Positions 1 to 13,505 of a stretch of 64,000 bases of DNA are shown in pieces. A model generated the notes under the pieces. It made no database searches. It had not been told where the DNA came from and worked only from the letters and a program-made list of their open reading frames with translations. The DNA is from Rhopalosiphum padi (Eukaryota; Arthropoda; Insecta; Hemiptera; Aphididae): the NCBI RefSeq assembly GCF_020882245.1, contig NC_083597.1:49082152-49146151 (forward strand), given 5' to 3'. Positions within the stretch are counted from its first letter, which is position 1. Every line of letters starts with the position of its first letter. The translations under genes and the position numbers were made by a program.

Positions 1-1127
1 AAACCCATAAAATTCCTCCATATTTCCATTAAAAGCAGTAAAAATACATATATTTCATTAAAAATAATTAAAATTCCTCCGTATTCCCATTAAATAAGGG
101 TAAATATTTATAAAATAGTAAAAATTCCTCCGTTTTCCCATTATATAACAATAAATATTTATAAAATGGTTAAAATTCCTCCATATTTCTATTAAAATGC
201 CATAAATATTCTTATATTTCATTAAAATACTCCTTATTTCCTTCAAAATCCGTTTAAATAAATACATTTCTTTAAAAACGATTAAAAATCCTCAATATTC
301 CCATAATATAGCGGTAAATATCCATAACATTATTAATATTCCTCCATATTTCCAATATAAAATAGTAAAAATATATATATTTCATTAAAAATAATTAAAA
401 TTCCTCCATATTTCCATTAAAATGCCGTAAATATCCTTATATTTCATTATAATCATCCATATTTCTATTAAAATGCCGTAAATATCCATATAATTCATTA
501 AAATCCTCCATATTTCCATTAAAATGCCGTAAATATCCTTATATTTCATTATAATCCTCCATATTTCTATTAAAATGCCGTAAATATCCATATAATTCAT
601 TAAAATCCTCCATATTTCCATTAAATTGCCGTAAATATCCATAAAATTCATTAAAATCCTCCATATTTCCATTAAAAGACGGAATAAATACATACATTTC
701 TTTAAAAACGATTAAAAATCCTCAATATTCCCATAATATAGCGGTAAATATCCATAACATTATTAATATTCCTCCATATTTCCAATATAAAATAGTAAAA
801 ATATATATATTTCATTAAAAATAATTAAAATTCCTCCATATTTCCATTAAAATGCCGTAAATATCCTTATATTTTATTAAAATTCCTCCAAATATCCATT
901 AAAATGCCGTAAATATCCTTATATTTCATTATAATCCTCCATATTTCTATTAAAATGCCGTAAATATCCATATAATTCATTAAAATCCTCCATATTTCCA
1001 TTAAAATGCCGTAAATATCCATATATTTCATTAAATTCCTCCATATTTCTAATAAAATGCCGTAAATATCCATTTAATCCATTAAAATCCTGCATATTTC
1101 CATTAAACGCCGTAATTATCCACAAAT

Positions 1128-1452
1128 TTCTTAGAAAAACCCATAAAATTCCTCCATATTTCCATTAAAAGCAGTAAAAATACATATATTTCATTAAAAA
1201 TAATATAAAATTCCTACGTATTCTCATTAAATAAAGGTAAATATTTATAAAATAATTAAAATTTCTCCGTATTTTCATTAAATAAGGGTAAATATTTATA
1301 AAATAGTTAAAATTCCTCCATATTTCAAAAATAAAGTATATATCCATATATTTCATTAAATTCCTCCATATTTCTAATAAAATGCCGTAAATATCCATTT
1401 AATCCATTAAAATCCTGCATATTTCCATAAAACGCCGTAATTATCCACAAAT
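1128..1452. repeat. Optional 325-bp satellite module, copy 1
   Basis: This segment lies between two landmarks 325 bp apart. It holds the variant string ATTCCTACGTATTCTCATTA followed by a degenerate AAAATAAAGTATATATCC stretch. The same module recurs at 6362-6686 with the same 325-bp length. Neighbouring higher-order copies lack it, so it behaves as a cassette gained or lost between copies. Confidence 0.8.
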
Positions 1453-4400
1453 TTCTTAGAAAAACCCATAAAATTCCTCCATATTTCCATTAAAAGCAGT
1501 AAAAATACATATATTTCATTAAAAATAATTAAAATTCCTCCGTATTCCCATTAAATAAGGGTAAATATTTATAAAATAGTAAAAATTCCTCCGTTTTCCC
1601 ATTATATAACAATAAATATTTATAAAATGGTTAAAATTCCTCCATATTTCTATTAAAATGCCATAAATATTCTTATATTTCATTAAAATACTCCTTATTT
1701 CCTTCAAAATCCGTTTAAATAAATACATTTCTTTAAAAACGATTAAAAATCCTCAATATTCCCATAATATAGCGGTAAATATCCATAACATTATTAATAT
1801 TCCTCCATATTTCCAATATAAAATAGTAAAAATATATATATTTCATTAAAAATAATTAAAATTCCTCCATATTTCCATTAAAATGCCGTAAATATCCTTA
1901 TATTTCATTATAATCATCCATATTTCTATTAAAATGCCGTAAATATCCATATAATTCATTAAAATCCTCCATATTTCCATTAAAATGCCGTAAATATCCT
2001 TATATTTCATTATAATCCTCCATATTTCTATTAAAATGCCGTAAATATCCATATAATTCATTAAAATCCTCCATATTTCCATTAAATTGCCGTAAATATC
2101 CATAAAATTCATTAAAATCCTCCATATTTCCATTAAAAGACGGAATAAATACATACATTTCTTTAAAAACGATTAAAAATCCTCAATATTCCCATAATAT
2201 AGCGGTAAATATCCATAACATTATTAATATTCCTCCATATTTCCAATATAAAATAGTAAAAATATATATATTTCATTAAAAATAATTAAAATTCCTCCAT
2301 ATTTCCATTAAAATGCCGTAAATATCCTTATATTTTATTAAAATTCCTCCAAATATCCATTAAAATGCCGTAAATATCCTTATATTTCATTATAATCCTC
2401 CATATTTCTATTAAAATGCCGTAAATATCCATATAATTCATTAAAATCCTCCATATTTCCATTAAAATGCCGTAAATATCCATATATTTCATTAAATTCC
2501 TCCATATTTCTAATAAAATGCCGTAAATATCCATTTAATCCATTAAAATCCTGCATATTTCCATTAAACGCCGTAATTATCCACAAATTTCTTAGAAAAA
2601 CCCATAAAATTCCTCCATATTTCCATTAAAAGCAGTAAAAATACATATATTTCATTAAAAATAATTAAAATTCCTCCGTATTCCCATTAAATAAGGGTAA
2701 ATATTTATAAAATGGTTAAAATTCCTCGGTTTTCCCATTATATAACAATAAATATTTATAAAATGGTTAAAATTCCTCCATATTTCTATTAAAATGCCAT
2801 AAATATTCTTATATTTCATTAAAATACTCCTTATTTCCTTCAAAATCCGTTTAAATAAATACATTTCTTTAAAAACGATTAAAAATCCTCAATATTCCCA
2901 TAATATAGCGGTAAATATCCATAATATTATTAATATTCCTCCATATTTCCAATATAAAATAGTAAAAATATATATATTTCATTAAAAATAATTAAAATTC
3001 CTCCATATTTCCATTAAAATGCCGTAAATATCCTTATATTTCATTATAATCCTCCATATTTCTATTAAAATGCCGTAAATATCCATATAATTCATTAAAA
3101 TCCTCCATATTTCCATTAAATTGCCGTAAATATCCATAAAATTCATTAAAATCCTCCATATTTCCATTAAAAGACGGAATAAATACATACATTTCTTTAA
3201 AAACGATTAAAAATCCTCAATATTCCCATAATATAGCGGTAAATATCCATAACATTATTAATATTCCTCCATATTTCCAATATAAAATAGTAAAAATATA
3301 TATATTTCATTAAAAATAATTAAAATTCCTCCATATTTCCATTAAAATGCCGTAAATATCCTTATATTTTATTAAAATTCCTCCAAATATCCATTAAAAT
3401 GCCGTAAATATCCTTATATTTCATTATAATCCTCCATATTTCTATTAAAATGCCGTAAATATCCATATAATTCATTAAAATCCTCCATATTTCCATTAAA
3501 ATGCCGTAAATATCCATATATTTCATTAAATTCCTCCATATTTCTAATAAAATGCCGTAAATATCCATTTAATCCATTAAAATCCTGCATATTTCCATTA
3601 AACGCCGTAATTATCCACAAATTTCTTAGAAAAACCCATAAAATTCCTCCATATTTCCATTAAAAGCAGTAAAAATACATATATTTCATTAAAAATAATT
3701 AAAATTCCTCCGTATTCCCATTAAATAAGGGTAAATATTTATAAAATGGTTAAAATTCCTCGGTTTTCCCATTATATAACAATAAATATTTATAAAATGG
3801 TTAAAATTCCTCCATATTTCTATTAAAATGCCATAAATATTCTTATATTTCATTAAAATACTCCTTATTTCCTTCAAAATCCGTTTTAAATAAATACATT
3901 TCTTTAAAAACGATTAAAAATCCTCAATATTCCCATAATATAGCGGTAAATATCCATAATATTATTAATATTCCTCCATATTTCCAATATAAAATAGTAA
4001 AAATATATATATTTCATTAAAAATAATTAAAATTCCTCCATATTTCCATTAAAATGCCGTAAATATCCTTATATTTCATTATAATCATCCATATTTCTAT
4101 TAAAATGCCGTAAATATCCATATAATTCATTAAAATCCTCCATATTTCCATTAAAATGCCGTAAATATCCTTATATTTCATTATAATCCTCCATATTTCT
4201 ATTAAAATGCCGTAAATATCCATATAATTCATTAAAATCCTCCATATTTCCATTAAATTGCCGTAAATATCCATAAAATTCATTAAAATCCTCCATATTT
4301 CCATTAAAAGACGAAATAAATACATACATTTCTTTAAAAACGAATAAAAATCCTCAATATTCCCATAATATAGCGGTAAATATCCATAACATTATTAATA

Positions 4401-5606
4401 TTCCTCCATATTTCCAATATAAAATAGTAAAAATATATATATTTCATTAAAAATAATTAAAATTCCTCCATATTTCCATTAAAATGCCGTAAATATCCTT
4501 ATATTTCATTATAATCATCCATATTTCTATTAAAATGCCGTAAATATCCATATAATTCATTAAAATCCTCCATATTTCCATTAAAATGCCGTAAATATCC
4601 TTATATTTCATTATAATCCTCCATATTTCTATTAAAATGCCGTAAATATCCATATAATTCATTAAAATCCTCCATATTTCCATTAAAATGCCGTAAATAT
4701 CCATATATTTCATTAAATTCCTCCATATTTCTAATAAAATGCCGTAAATATCCATTTAATCCATTAAAATCCTGCATATTTCCATTAAACGCCGTAATTA
4801 TCCACAAATTTCTTAGAAAAACCCATAAAATTCCTCCATATTTCCATTAAAAGCAGTAAAAATACATATATTTCATTAAAAATAATTAAAATTCCTCCGT
4901 ATTCCCATTAAATAAGGGTAAATATTTATAAAATAGTTAAAATTCCTCCGTTTTCCCATTATATAACAATAAATATTTATAAAATGGTTAAAATTCCTCC
5001 ATATTTCTATTAAAATGCCATAAATATTCTTATATTTCATTAAAATACTCCTTATTTCCTTCAAAATCCGTTTAAATAAATACATTTCTTTAAAAACGAT
5101 TAAAAATCCTCAATATTCCCATAATATAGCGGTAAATATCCATAATATTATTAATATTCCTCCATATTTCCAATATAAAATAGTAAAAATATATATATTT
5201 CATTAAAAATAATTAAAATTCCTCCATATTTCCATTAAAATGCCGTAAATATCCTTATATTTTATTAAAATTCCTCCAAATATCCATTAAAATGCCGTAA
5301 ATATCCATAAAATTCATTAAAATCCTCCATATTTCCATTAAAAGCCGTAATAAATATATTGATTTCATTAAAAACAATTAAAACTCCTCCATATTCCCAT
5401 TATATAGCGGTAAATATCCATAACATTCCCTTATAATAATGGTAATTATTTATATAATAGTTAAAATTCCTCCATATTTCAAAAAAAAAGTAAATATCCA
5501 TATATTTCATTAAATTCCTCCATAATTCTATTAAAATGCCGTAAATATCCATAAAATTCATTAAAATCCTGCATATTTCCATTAAACGCCGTAATTATCC
5601 ACAAAT

Positions 5607-6361
5607 TTCTTAGAAAAACCCATAAAATTCCTCCATATTTCCATTAAAAGCAGTAAAAATACATATATTTCATTAAAAATAATTAAAATTCCTCCGTATT
5701 CCCATTAAATAAGGGTAAATATTTATAAAATAGTTAAAATTCCTCCGTTTTCCCATTATATAACAATAAATATTTATAAAATGGTTAAAATTCCTCCATA
5801 TTTCTATTAAATGCCATAAATATTCTTATATTTCATTAAAATACTCCTTATTTCCTTCAAAATCCGTTTAAATAAATACATTTCTTTAAAAACGATTAAA
5901 AATCCTCAATATTCCCATAATATAGCGGTAAATTTTCATAACATTATTAATATTCCTCCATATTTCCAATATAAAATAGTAAAAATATATATATTTCATT
6001 AAAAATAATTAAAATTCCACCATATTTCCATTAAAATGCCGTAAATATCCTTATATTTCATTATAATCATCCATATTTCTATTAAAATGCAGTAAATATC
6101 CATATAATTCATTAAAATCCTCCATATTTCCATTAAAATGCCGTAAATATCCTTATATTTCATTATAATCCTCCATATTTCTATTAAAATGCCGTAAATA
6201 TCCATATAATTCATTAAAATCCTCCATATTTCCATTAAAATGCCGTAAATATCCATATATTTCATTAAATTCCTCCATATTTCTAATAAAATGCCGTAAA
6301 TATCCATTTAATCCATTAAAATCCTGCATATTTCCATTAAACGCCGTAATTATCCACAAAT
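5607..6361. repeat. 755-bp block, copy 1 of three dispersed copies
   Basis: This block carries private variants: a 1-bp deletion giving CTATTAAATGCC, the string GTAAATTTTCATAAC, CCACCATATTTCC, and a GCAGTAAATATCC in place of GCCGTAAATATCC. The same set occurs at 11471-12225 (offset 5864) and 34771-35525 (offset 23,300). These are separated by other satellite types, so the copies are not simple tandem neighbours. Confidence 0.85.
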
Positions 6362-6686
6362 TTCTTAGAAAAACCCATAAAATTCCTCCATATTTCCATT
6401 AAAAGCAGTAAAAATACATATATTTCATTAAAAATAATATAAAATTCCTACGTATTCTCATTAAATAAAGGTAAATATTTATAAAATAATTAAAATTTCT
6501 CCGTATTTTCATTAAATAAGGGTAAATATTTATAAAATAGTTAAAATTCCTCCATATTTCAAAAATAAAGTATATATCCATATATTTCATTAAATTCCTC
6601 CATATTTCTAATAAAATGCCGTAAATATCCATTTAATCCATTAAAATCCTGCATATTTCCATTAAACGCCGTAATTATCCACAAAT
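6362..6686. repeat. Optional 325-bp satellite module, copy 2
   Basis: Second copy of the 325-bp module seen at 1128-1452, with the same internal variants, including the AAAGTATATATCC stretch and the CTACGTATTC variant. It sits directly after a 755-bp block that itself has distant near-identical copies. Confidence 0.8.
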
Positions 6687-7924
6687 TTCTTAGAAAAACC
6701 CATAAAATTCCTCCATATTTCCATTAAAAGCAGTAAAAATACATATATTTCATTAAAAATAATTAAAATTCCTCCGTATTCCCATTAAATAAGGGTAAAT
6801 ATTTATAAAATAGTAAAAATTCCTCCGTTTTCCCATTATATAACAATAAATATTTATAAAATGGTTAAAATTCCTCCATATTTCTATTAAAATGCCATAA
6901 ATATTCTTATATTTCATTAAAATACTCCTTATTTCCTTCAAAATCCGTTTAAATAAATACATTTCTTTAAAAACGATTAAAAATCCTCAATATTCCCATA
7001 ATATAGCGGTAAATATCCATAACATTATTAATATTCCTCCATATTTCCAATATAAAATAGTAAAAATATATATATTTCATTAAAAATAATTAAAATTCCT
7101 CCATATTTCCATTAAAATGCCGTAAATATCCTTATATTTCATTATAATCATCCATATTTCTATTAAAATGCCGTAAATATCCATATAATTCATTAAAATC
7201 CTCCATATTTCCATTAAAATGCCGTAAATATCCTTATATTTCATTATAATCATCCATATTTCTATTAAAATGCCGTAAATATCCATATAATTCATTAAAA
7301 TCCTCCATATTTCCATTAAAATGCCGTAAATATCCTTATATTTCATTATAATCCTCCATATTTCTATTAAAATGCCGTAAATATCCATATAATTCATTAA
7401 AATCCTCCATATTTCCATTAAATTGCCGTAAATATCCATAAAATTCATTAAAATCCTCCATATTTCCATTAAAAGACGGAATAAATACATACATTTCTTT
7501 AAAAACGATTAAAAATCCTCAATATTCCCATAATATAGCGGTAAATATCCATAACATTATTAATATTCCTCCATATTTCCAATATAAAATAGTAAAAATA
7601 TATATATTTCATTAAAAATAATTAAAATTCCTCCATATTTCCATTAAAATGCCGTAAATATCCTTATATTTTATTAAAATTCCTCCAAATATCCATTAAA
7701 ATGCCGTAAATATCCTTATATTTCATTATAATCCTCCATATTTCTATTAAAATGCCGTAAATATCCATATAATTCATTAAAATCCTCCATATTTCCATTA
7801 AAATGCCGTAAATATCCATATATTTCATTAAAATCCTCCATATTTCTAATAAAATGCCGTAAATATCCATTTAATCCATTAAAATCCTGCATATTTCCAT
7901 TAAACGCCGTAATTATCCACAAAT

Positions 7925-9436
7925 TTCTTAGAAAAACCCATAAAATTCCTCCATATTTCCATTAAAAGCAGTAAAAATACATATATTTCATTAAAAATAA
8001 TTAAAATTCCTCCGTATTCCCATTAAATAAGGGTAAATATTTATAAAATGGTTAAAATTCCTCGGTTTTCCCATTATATAACAATAAATATTTATAAAAT
8101 GGTTAAAATTCCTCCATATTTCTATTAAAATGCCATAAATATTCTTATATTTCATTAAAATACTCCTTATTTCCTTCAAAATCCGTTTAAATAAATACAT
8201 TTCTTTAAAAACGATTAAAAATCCTCAATATTCCCATAATATAGCGGTAAATATCCATAATATTATTAATATTCCTCCATATTTCCAATATAAAATAGTA
8301 AAAATATATATATTTCATTAAAAATAATTAAAATTCCTCCATATTTCCATTAAAATGCCGTAAATATCCTTATATTTCATTATAATCATCCATATTTCTA
8401 TTAAAATGCCGTAAATATCCATATAATTCATTAAAATCCTCCATATTTCCATTAAAATGCCGTAAATATCCTTATATTTCATTATAATCCTCCATATTTC
8501 TATTAAAATGCCGTAAATATCCATATAATTCATTAAAATCCTCCATATTTCCATTAAAATGCCGTAAATATCCATATATTTCATTAAATTCCTCCATATT
8601 TCTAATAAAATGCCGTAAATATCCATTTAATCCATTAAAATCCTGCATATTTCCATTAAACGCCGTAATTATCCACAAATTTCTTAGAAAAACCCATAAA
8701 ATTCCTCCATATTTCCATTAAAAGCAGTAAAAATACATATATTTCATTAAAAATAATTAAAATTCCTCCGTATTCCCATTAAATAAGGGTAAATATTTAT
8801 AAAATAGTTAAAATTCCTCCGTTTTCCCATTATATAACAATAAATATTTATAAAATGGTTAAAATTCCTCCATATTTCTATTAAAATGCCATAAATATTC
8901 TTATATTTCATTAAAATACTCCTTATTTCCTTCAAAATCCGTTTAAATAAATACATTTCTTTAAAAACGATTAAAAATCCTCAATATTCCCATAATATAG
9001 CGGTAAATATCCATAATATTATTAATATTCCTCCATATTTCCAATATAAAATAGTAAAAATATATATATTTCATTAAAAATAATTAAAATTCCTCCATAT
9101 TTCCATTAAAATGCCGTAAATATCCTTATATTTCATTATAATCATCCATATTTCTATTAAAATGCCGTAAATATCCATATAATTCATTAAAATCCTCCAT
9201 ATTTCCATTAAAATGCCGTAAATATCCTTATATTTCATTATAATCCTCCATATTTCTATTAAAATGCCGTAAATATCCATATAATTCATTAAAATCCTCC
9301 ATATTTCCATTAAAATGCCGTAAATATCCATATATTTCATTAAATTCCTCCATATTTCTAATAAAATGCCGTAAATATCCATTTAATCCATTAAAATCCT
9401 GCATATTTCCATTAAACGCCGTAATTATCCACAAAT
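7925..9436. repeat. 756-bp higher-order repeat, two consecutive copies
   Basis: Landmarks at 7925, 8681 and 9437 are exactly 756 bp apart twice. The two copies (7925-8680, 8681-9436) are in the same phase and differ at few positions; one visible difference is CCTCGGTTTT in the first against CCTCCGTTTT in the second. The following unit (9437-10571) begins the same way but is longer (1135 bp). This is a shorter higher-order register than the 2.41-kb core and corresponds to one of its sub-blocks. Confidence 0.85.
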
Positions 9437-11470
9437 TTCTTAGAAAAACCCATAAAATTCCTCCATATTTCCATTAAAAGCAGTAAAAATACATATATTT
9501 CATTAAAAATAATTAAAATTCCTCCGTATTCCCATTAAATAAGGGTAAATATTTATAAAATAGTTAAAATTCCTCCGTTTTCCCATTATATAACAATAAA
9601 TATTTATAAAATGGTTAAAATTCCTCCATATTTCTATTAAAATGCCATAAATATTCTTATATTTCATTAAAATACTCCTTATTTCCTTCAAAATCCGTTT
9701 AAATAAATACATTTCTTTAAAAACGATTAAAAATCCTCAATATTCCCATAATATAGCGGTAAATATCCATAATATTATTAATATTCCTCCATATTTCCAA
9801 TATAAAATAGTAAAAATATATATATTTCATTAAAAATAATTAAAATTCCTCCATATTTCCATTAAAATGCCGTAAATATCCTTATATTTCATTATAATCA
9901 TCCATATTTCTATTAAAATGCCGTAAATATCCATATAATTCATTAAAATCCTCCATATTTCCATTAAAATGCCGTAAATATCCTTATATTTCATTATAAT
10001 CCTCCATATTTCTATTAAAATGCCGTAAATATCCATATAATTCATTAAAATCCTCCATATTTCTATTAAATTGCCGTAAATATCCATAAAATTCATTAAA
10101 ATCCTCCATATTTCCATTAAAAGACGGAATAAATACATACATTTCTTTAAAAACGATTAAAAATCCTCAATATTCCCATAATATAGCGGTAAATATCCAT
10201 AACATTATTAATATTCCTCCATATTTCCAATATAAAATAGTAAAAATATATATATTTCATTAAAAATAATTAAAATTCCTCCATATTTCCATTAAAATGC
10301 CGTAAATATCCTTATATTTCATTATAATCATCCATATTTCTATTAAAATGCCGTAAATATCCATATAATTCATTAAAATCCTCCATATTTCCATTAAAAT
10401 GCCGTAAATATCCATATAATTCATTAAAATCCTCCATATTTCCATTAAAATGCCGTAAATATCCATATATTTCATTAAATTCCTCCATATTTCTAATAAA
10501 ATGCCGTAAATATCCATTTAATCCATTAAAATCCTGCATATTTCCATTAAACGCCGTAATTATCCACAAATTTCTTAGAAAAACCCATAAAATTCCTCCA
10601 TATTTCCATTAAAAGCAGTAAAAATACATATATTTCATTAAAAATAATTAAAATTCCTCCGTATTCCCATTAAATAAGGGTAAATATTTATAAAATAGTT
10701 AAAATTCCTCCGTTTTCCCATTATATAACAATAAATATTTATAAAATGGTTAAAATTCCTCCATATTTCTATTAAAATGCCATAAATATTCTTATATTTC
10801 ATTAAAATACTCCTTATTTCCTTCAAAATCCGTTTAAATAAATACATTTCTTTAAAAACGATTAAAAATCCTCAATATTCCCATAATATAGCGGTAAATA
10901 TCCATAATATTATTAATATTCCTCCATATTTCCAATATAAAATAGTAAAAATATATATATTTCATTAAAAATAATTAAAATTCCTCCATATTTCCATTAA
11001 AATGCCGTAAATATCCTTATATTTCATTATAATCATCCATATTTCTATTAAAATGCCGTAAATATCCATATAATTCATTAAAATCCTCCATGTTTCCATG
11101 ATAATGCCGTAAATATCCTTATATTTTATTAAAATTCCTCCAAATATCCATTAAAATGCCGTAAATATCCATAAAATTCATTAAAATCCTCCATATTTCC
11201 ATTAAAAGCCGTAATAAATATATTGATTTCATTAAAAACAATTAAAACTCCTCCATATTCCCATTATATAGCGGTAAATATCCATAACATTCCCTTATAA
11301 TAATGGTAATTATTTATATAATAGTTAAAATTCCTCCATATTTCAAAAATAAAGTAAATATCCATATATTTCATTAAATTCCTCCATAATTCTATTAAAA
11401 TGCCGTAAATATCCATAAAATTCATTAAAATCCTGCATATTTCCATTAAACGCCGTAATTATCCACAAAT

Positions 11471-12225
11471 TTCTTAGAAAAACCCATAAAATTCCTCCAT
11501 ATTTCCATTAAAAGCAGTAAAAATACATATATTTCATTAAAAATAATTAAAATTCCTCCGTATTCCCATTAAATAAGGGTAAATATTTATAAAATAGTTA
11601 AAATTCCTCCGTTTTCCCATTATATAACAATAAATATTTATAAAATGGTTAAAATTCCTCCATATTTCTATTAAATGCCATAAATATTCTTATATTTCAT
11701 TAAAATACTCCTTATTTCCTTCAAAATCCGTTTAAATAAATACATTTCTTTAAAAACGATTAAAAATCCTCAATATTCCCATAATATAGCGGTAAATTTT
11801 CATAACATTATTAATATTCCTCCATATTTCCAATATAAAATAGTAAAAATATATATATTTCATTAAAAATAATTAAAATTCCACCATATTTCCATTAAAA
11901 TGCCGTAAATATCCTTATATTTCATTATAATCATCCATATTTCTATTAAAATGCAGTAAATATCCATATAATTCATTAAAATCCTCCATATTTTCATTAA
12001 AATGCCGTAAATATCCTTATATTTCATTATAATCCTCCATATTTCTATTAAAATGCCGTAAATATCCATATAATTCATTAAAATCCTCCATATTTCCATT
12101 AAAATGCCGTAAATATCCATATATTTCATTAAATTCCTCCATATTTCTAATAAAATGCCGTAAATATCCATTTAATCCATTAAAATCCTGCATATTTCCA
12201 TTAAACGCCGTAATTATCCACAAAT
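11471..12225. repeat. 755-bp block, copy 2 of three dispersed copies
   Basis: Shares the private variants of the blocks at 5607 and 34771. It differs from them by at least one substitution, CATATTTTCATT near 11,990 instead of CATATTTCCATT. Similarity to the 34.8-kb copy continues rightward to about 12,995 (36,295 in the other copy), so the shared segment there is about 1.5 kb. Confidence 0.85.
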
Positions 12226-13178
12226 TTCTTAGAAAAACCCATAAAATTCCTCCATATTTCCATTAAAAGCAGTAAAAATACATATATTTCATTAAAAATA
12301 ATATAAAATTCCTACGTATTCTCATTAAATAAAGGTAAATATTTATAAAATAATTAAAATTTCTCCGTATTTTCATTAAATAAGGGTAAATATTTATAAA
12401 ATAGTTAAAATTCCTCCATATTTCCATAAAAAGCCGTAAATATTCAAAAATTTCTGAGAAAAACCTATATAATTCTTCCATATTTCCATCAATAGCTGTA
12501 AAACCGTTAAAATTCCTCCATATTTCCATTAAAATGCCGTAAATATCCTTATATTTCATTATAATCCTCCATATTTCCATTAAAATGCCGTAAATATCCA
12601 TATAATTCATAAAAATCCTCCATATTTCCGTTATAATACGGTAAAAATACAAATATTTCATTAAAAATAATTAAAATTCCTCCATATTTCCATTAAAAGC
12701 AGTAAAAATACATATATTTCATTAAAAATAATATAAAATTCCTACGTATTCTCATTAAATAAAGGTAAATATTTATAAAATAATTAAAATTTCTCCGTAT
12801 TTTCATTAAATAAGGGTAAATATTTATAAAATAGTTAAAATTCCTCCATATTTCCATAAAAAGCCGTAAATATTCAAAAATTTCTGAGAAAAACCTATAT
12901 AATTCTTCCATATTTCCATCAATAGCTGTAAAACCGTTAAAATTCCTCCATATTTCCATTAAAATGCCGTAAATATCCTTATATTTCATTATAATCCTCC
13001 ATATTTCTATTAAAATGCAGTAAATATCCATATAATTCATTAAAATTCCTCCATATTTCCATTAAAATGCCGTAAATATCCTTATATTTTATTAAAATTC
13101 CTCCAAATATCCATTAAAATGCCGTAAATATCCATAAAATTCATTAAAATCCTCCATATTTCCATTAAAAGCCGAAAT

Positions 13179-13189
13179 AAATATATAGA
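13179..13189. repeat. SINE target-site duplication, left copy
   Basis: AAATATATAGA immediately before the SINE is repeated at 13495-13505 immediately after the A-run. Uninterrupted satellite copies, for example near 14,270, read AAATATATAGATTTCATT at the same place and contain the sequence once. This fixes the insertion point. Confidence 0.88.
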
Positions 13190-13460
13190 GGGGGACGGGG
13201 TGGTCGAGCGGTTTAATTCGTCGGCTGCGGCGCAGCCGGCTCCGGTTCGATCCTCGGCCACTGGGTGGCATTTTTCTCCGGGCAAGTCACGGTGTCCGGA
13301 GAACAAGTGCTGCCATCCCCCCACCCCGGGGCATGGCAGAAACCTACGGGTGCCCCATTAAAAATTCTGCCAAATACACTCACGTGTAACACCCCTACTG
13401 TTTCAACCCTACTGTACCAACCCTACCAACCTACAGGCTAATGACCTAAGTTGTCGAAGC

Positions 13461-13494
<34 letters not shown>
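13190..13494 (+). mobile_element. tRNA-derived SINE inserted in the satellite
   Basis: This is the only unique, GC-rich stretch inside the array. The 5' part looks like a tRNA gene with RNA polymerase III promoter boxes. The A box TGGTCGAGCGG (13201-13211) fits TRGYNNARNNG, and the B box GGTTCGATCC (13244-13253) fits GWTCRANNC. Between them a 7-bp stem with a 3-nt loop (13222-13238) suggests a serine- or leucine-like tRNA ancestor. The body contains two further stem-loops: TTCTCCGG with CCGGAGAA at 13274-13303, and CTGCCAT with ATGGCAG at 13310-13339. It ends with an uninterrupted 34-nt A-run (13464-13497), the last bases of which belong to or overlap the target duplication. The SINE family name is not recognised. 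SINEs are non-autonomous and depend on LINE machinery, none of which is in this window. Confidence 0.92.
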
Positions 13495-13501
<7 letters not shown>

Positions 13502-13505
13502 TAGA
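13495..13505. repeat. SINE target-site duplication, right copy
   Basis: Second copy of AAATATATAGA. Its first three A residues merge with the poly(A) tail, so the exact left edge is ambiguous by up to three bases. Satellite sequence resumes directly afterwards. Confidence 0.85.

Larger units (their letters stand above)
1..7924. repeat. Left satellite domain with irregular higher-order spacing
   Basis: The landmark TTCTTAGAAAAACCC recurs at about 1128, 1453, 2589, 3623, 4810, 5607, 6362, 6687 and 7925, giving spacings of 325, 1136, 1034, 1187, 797, 755, 325 and 1238 bp. Segment 58-1125 reappears almost unchanged at 1519-2586 (offset 1461). The spacings differ mainly by gain or loss of 102-bp dimers and of an optional 325-bp module. 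This domain is less regular than the 14.5-28.9 kb core. Confidence 0.85.

Noticed and set aside
13201..13260. Functional tRNA gene
   Set aside because: The A and B boxes are present, but the sequence continues into a non-tRNA body with an A-tail and target duplication, which marks a SINE rather than a tRNA gene.
13082..13324. Minus-strand 80-codon frame crossing the SINE border
   Set aside because: It is a chimera of SINE antisense and satellite sequence and has no independent support.
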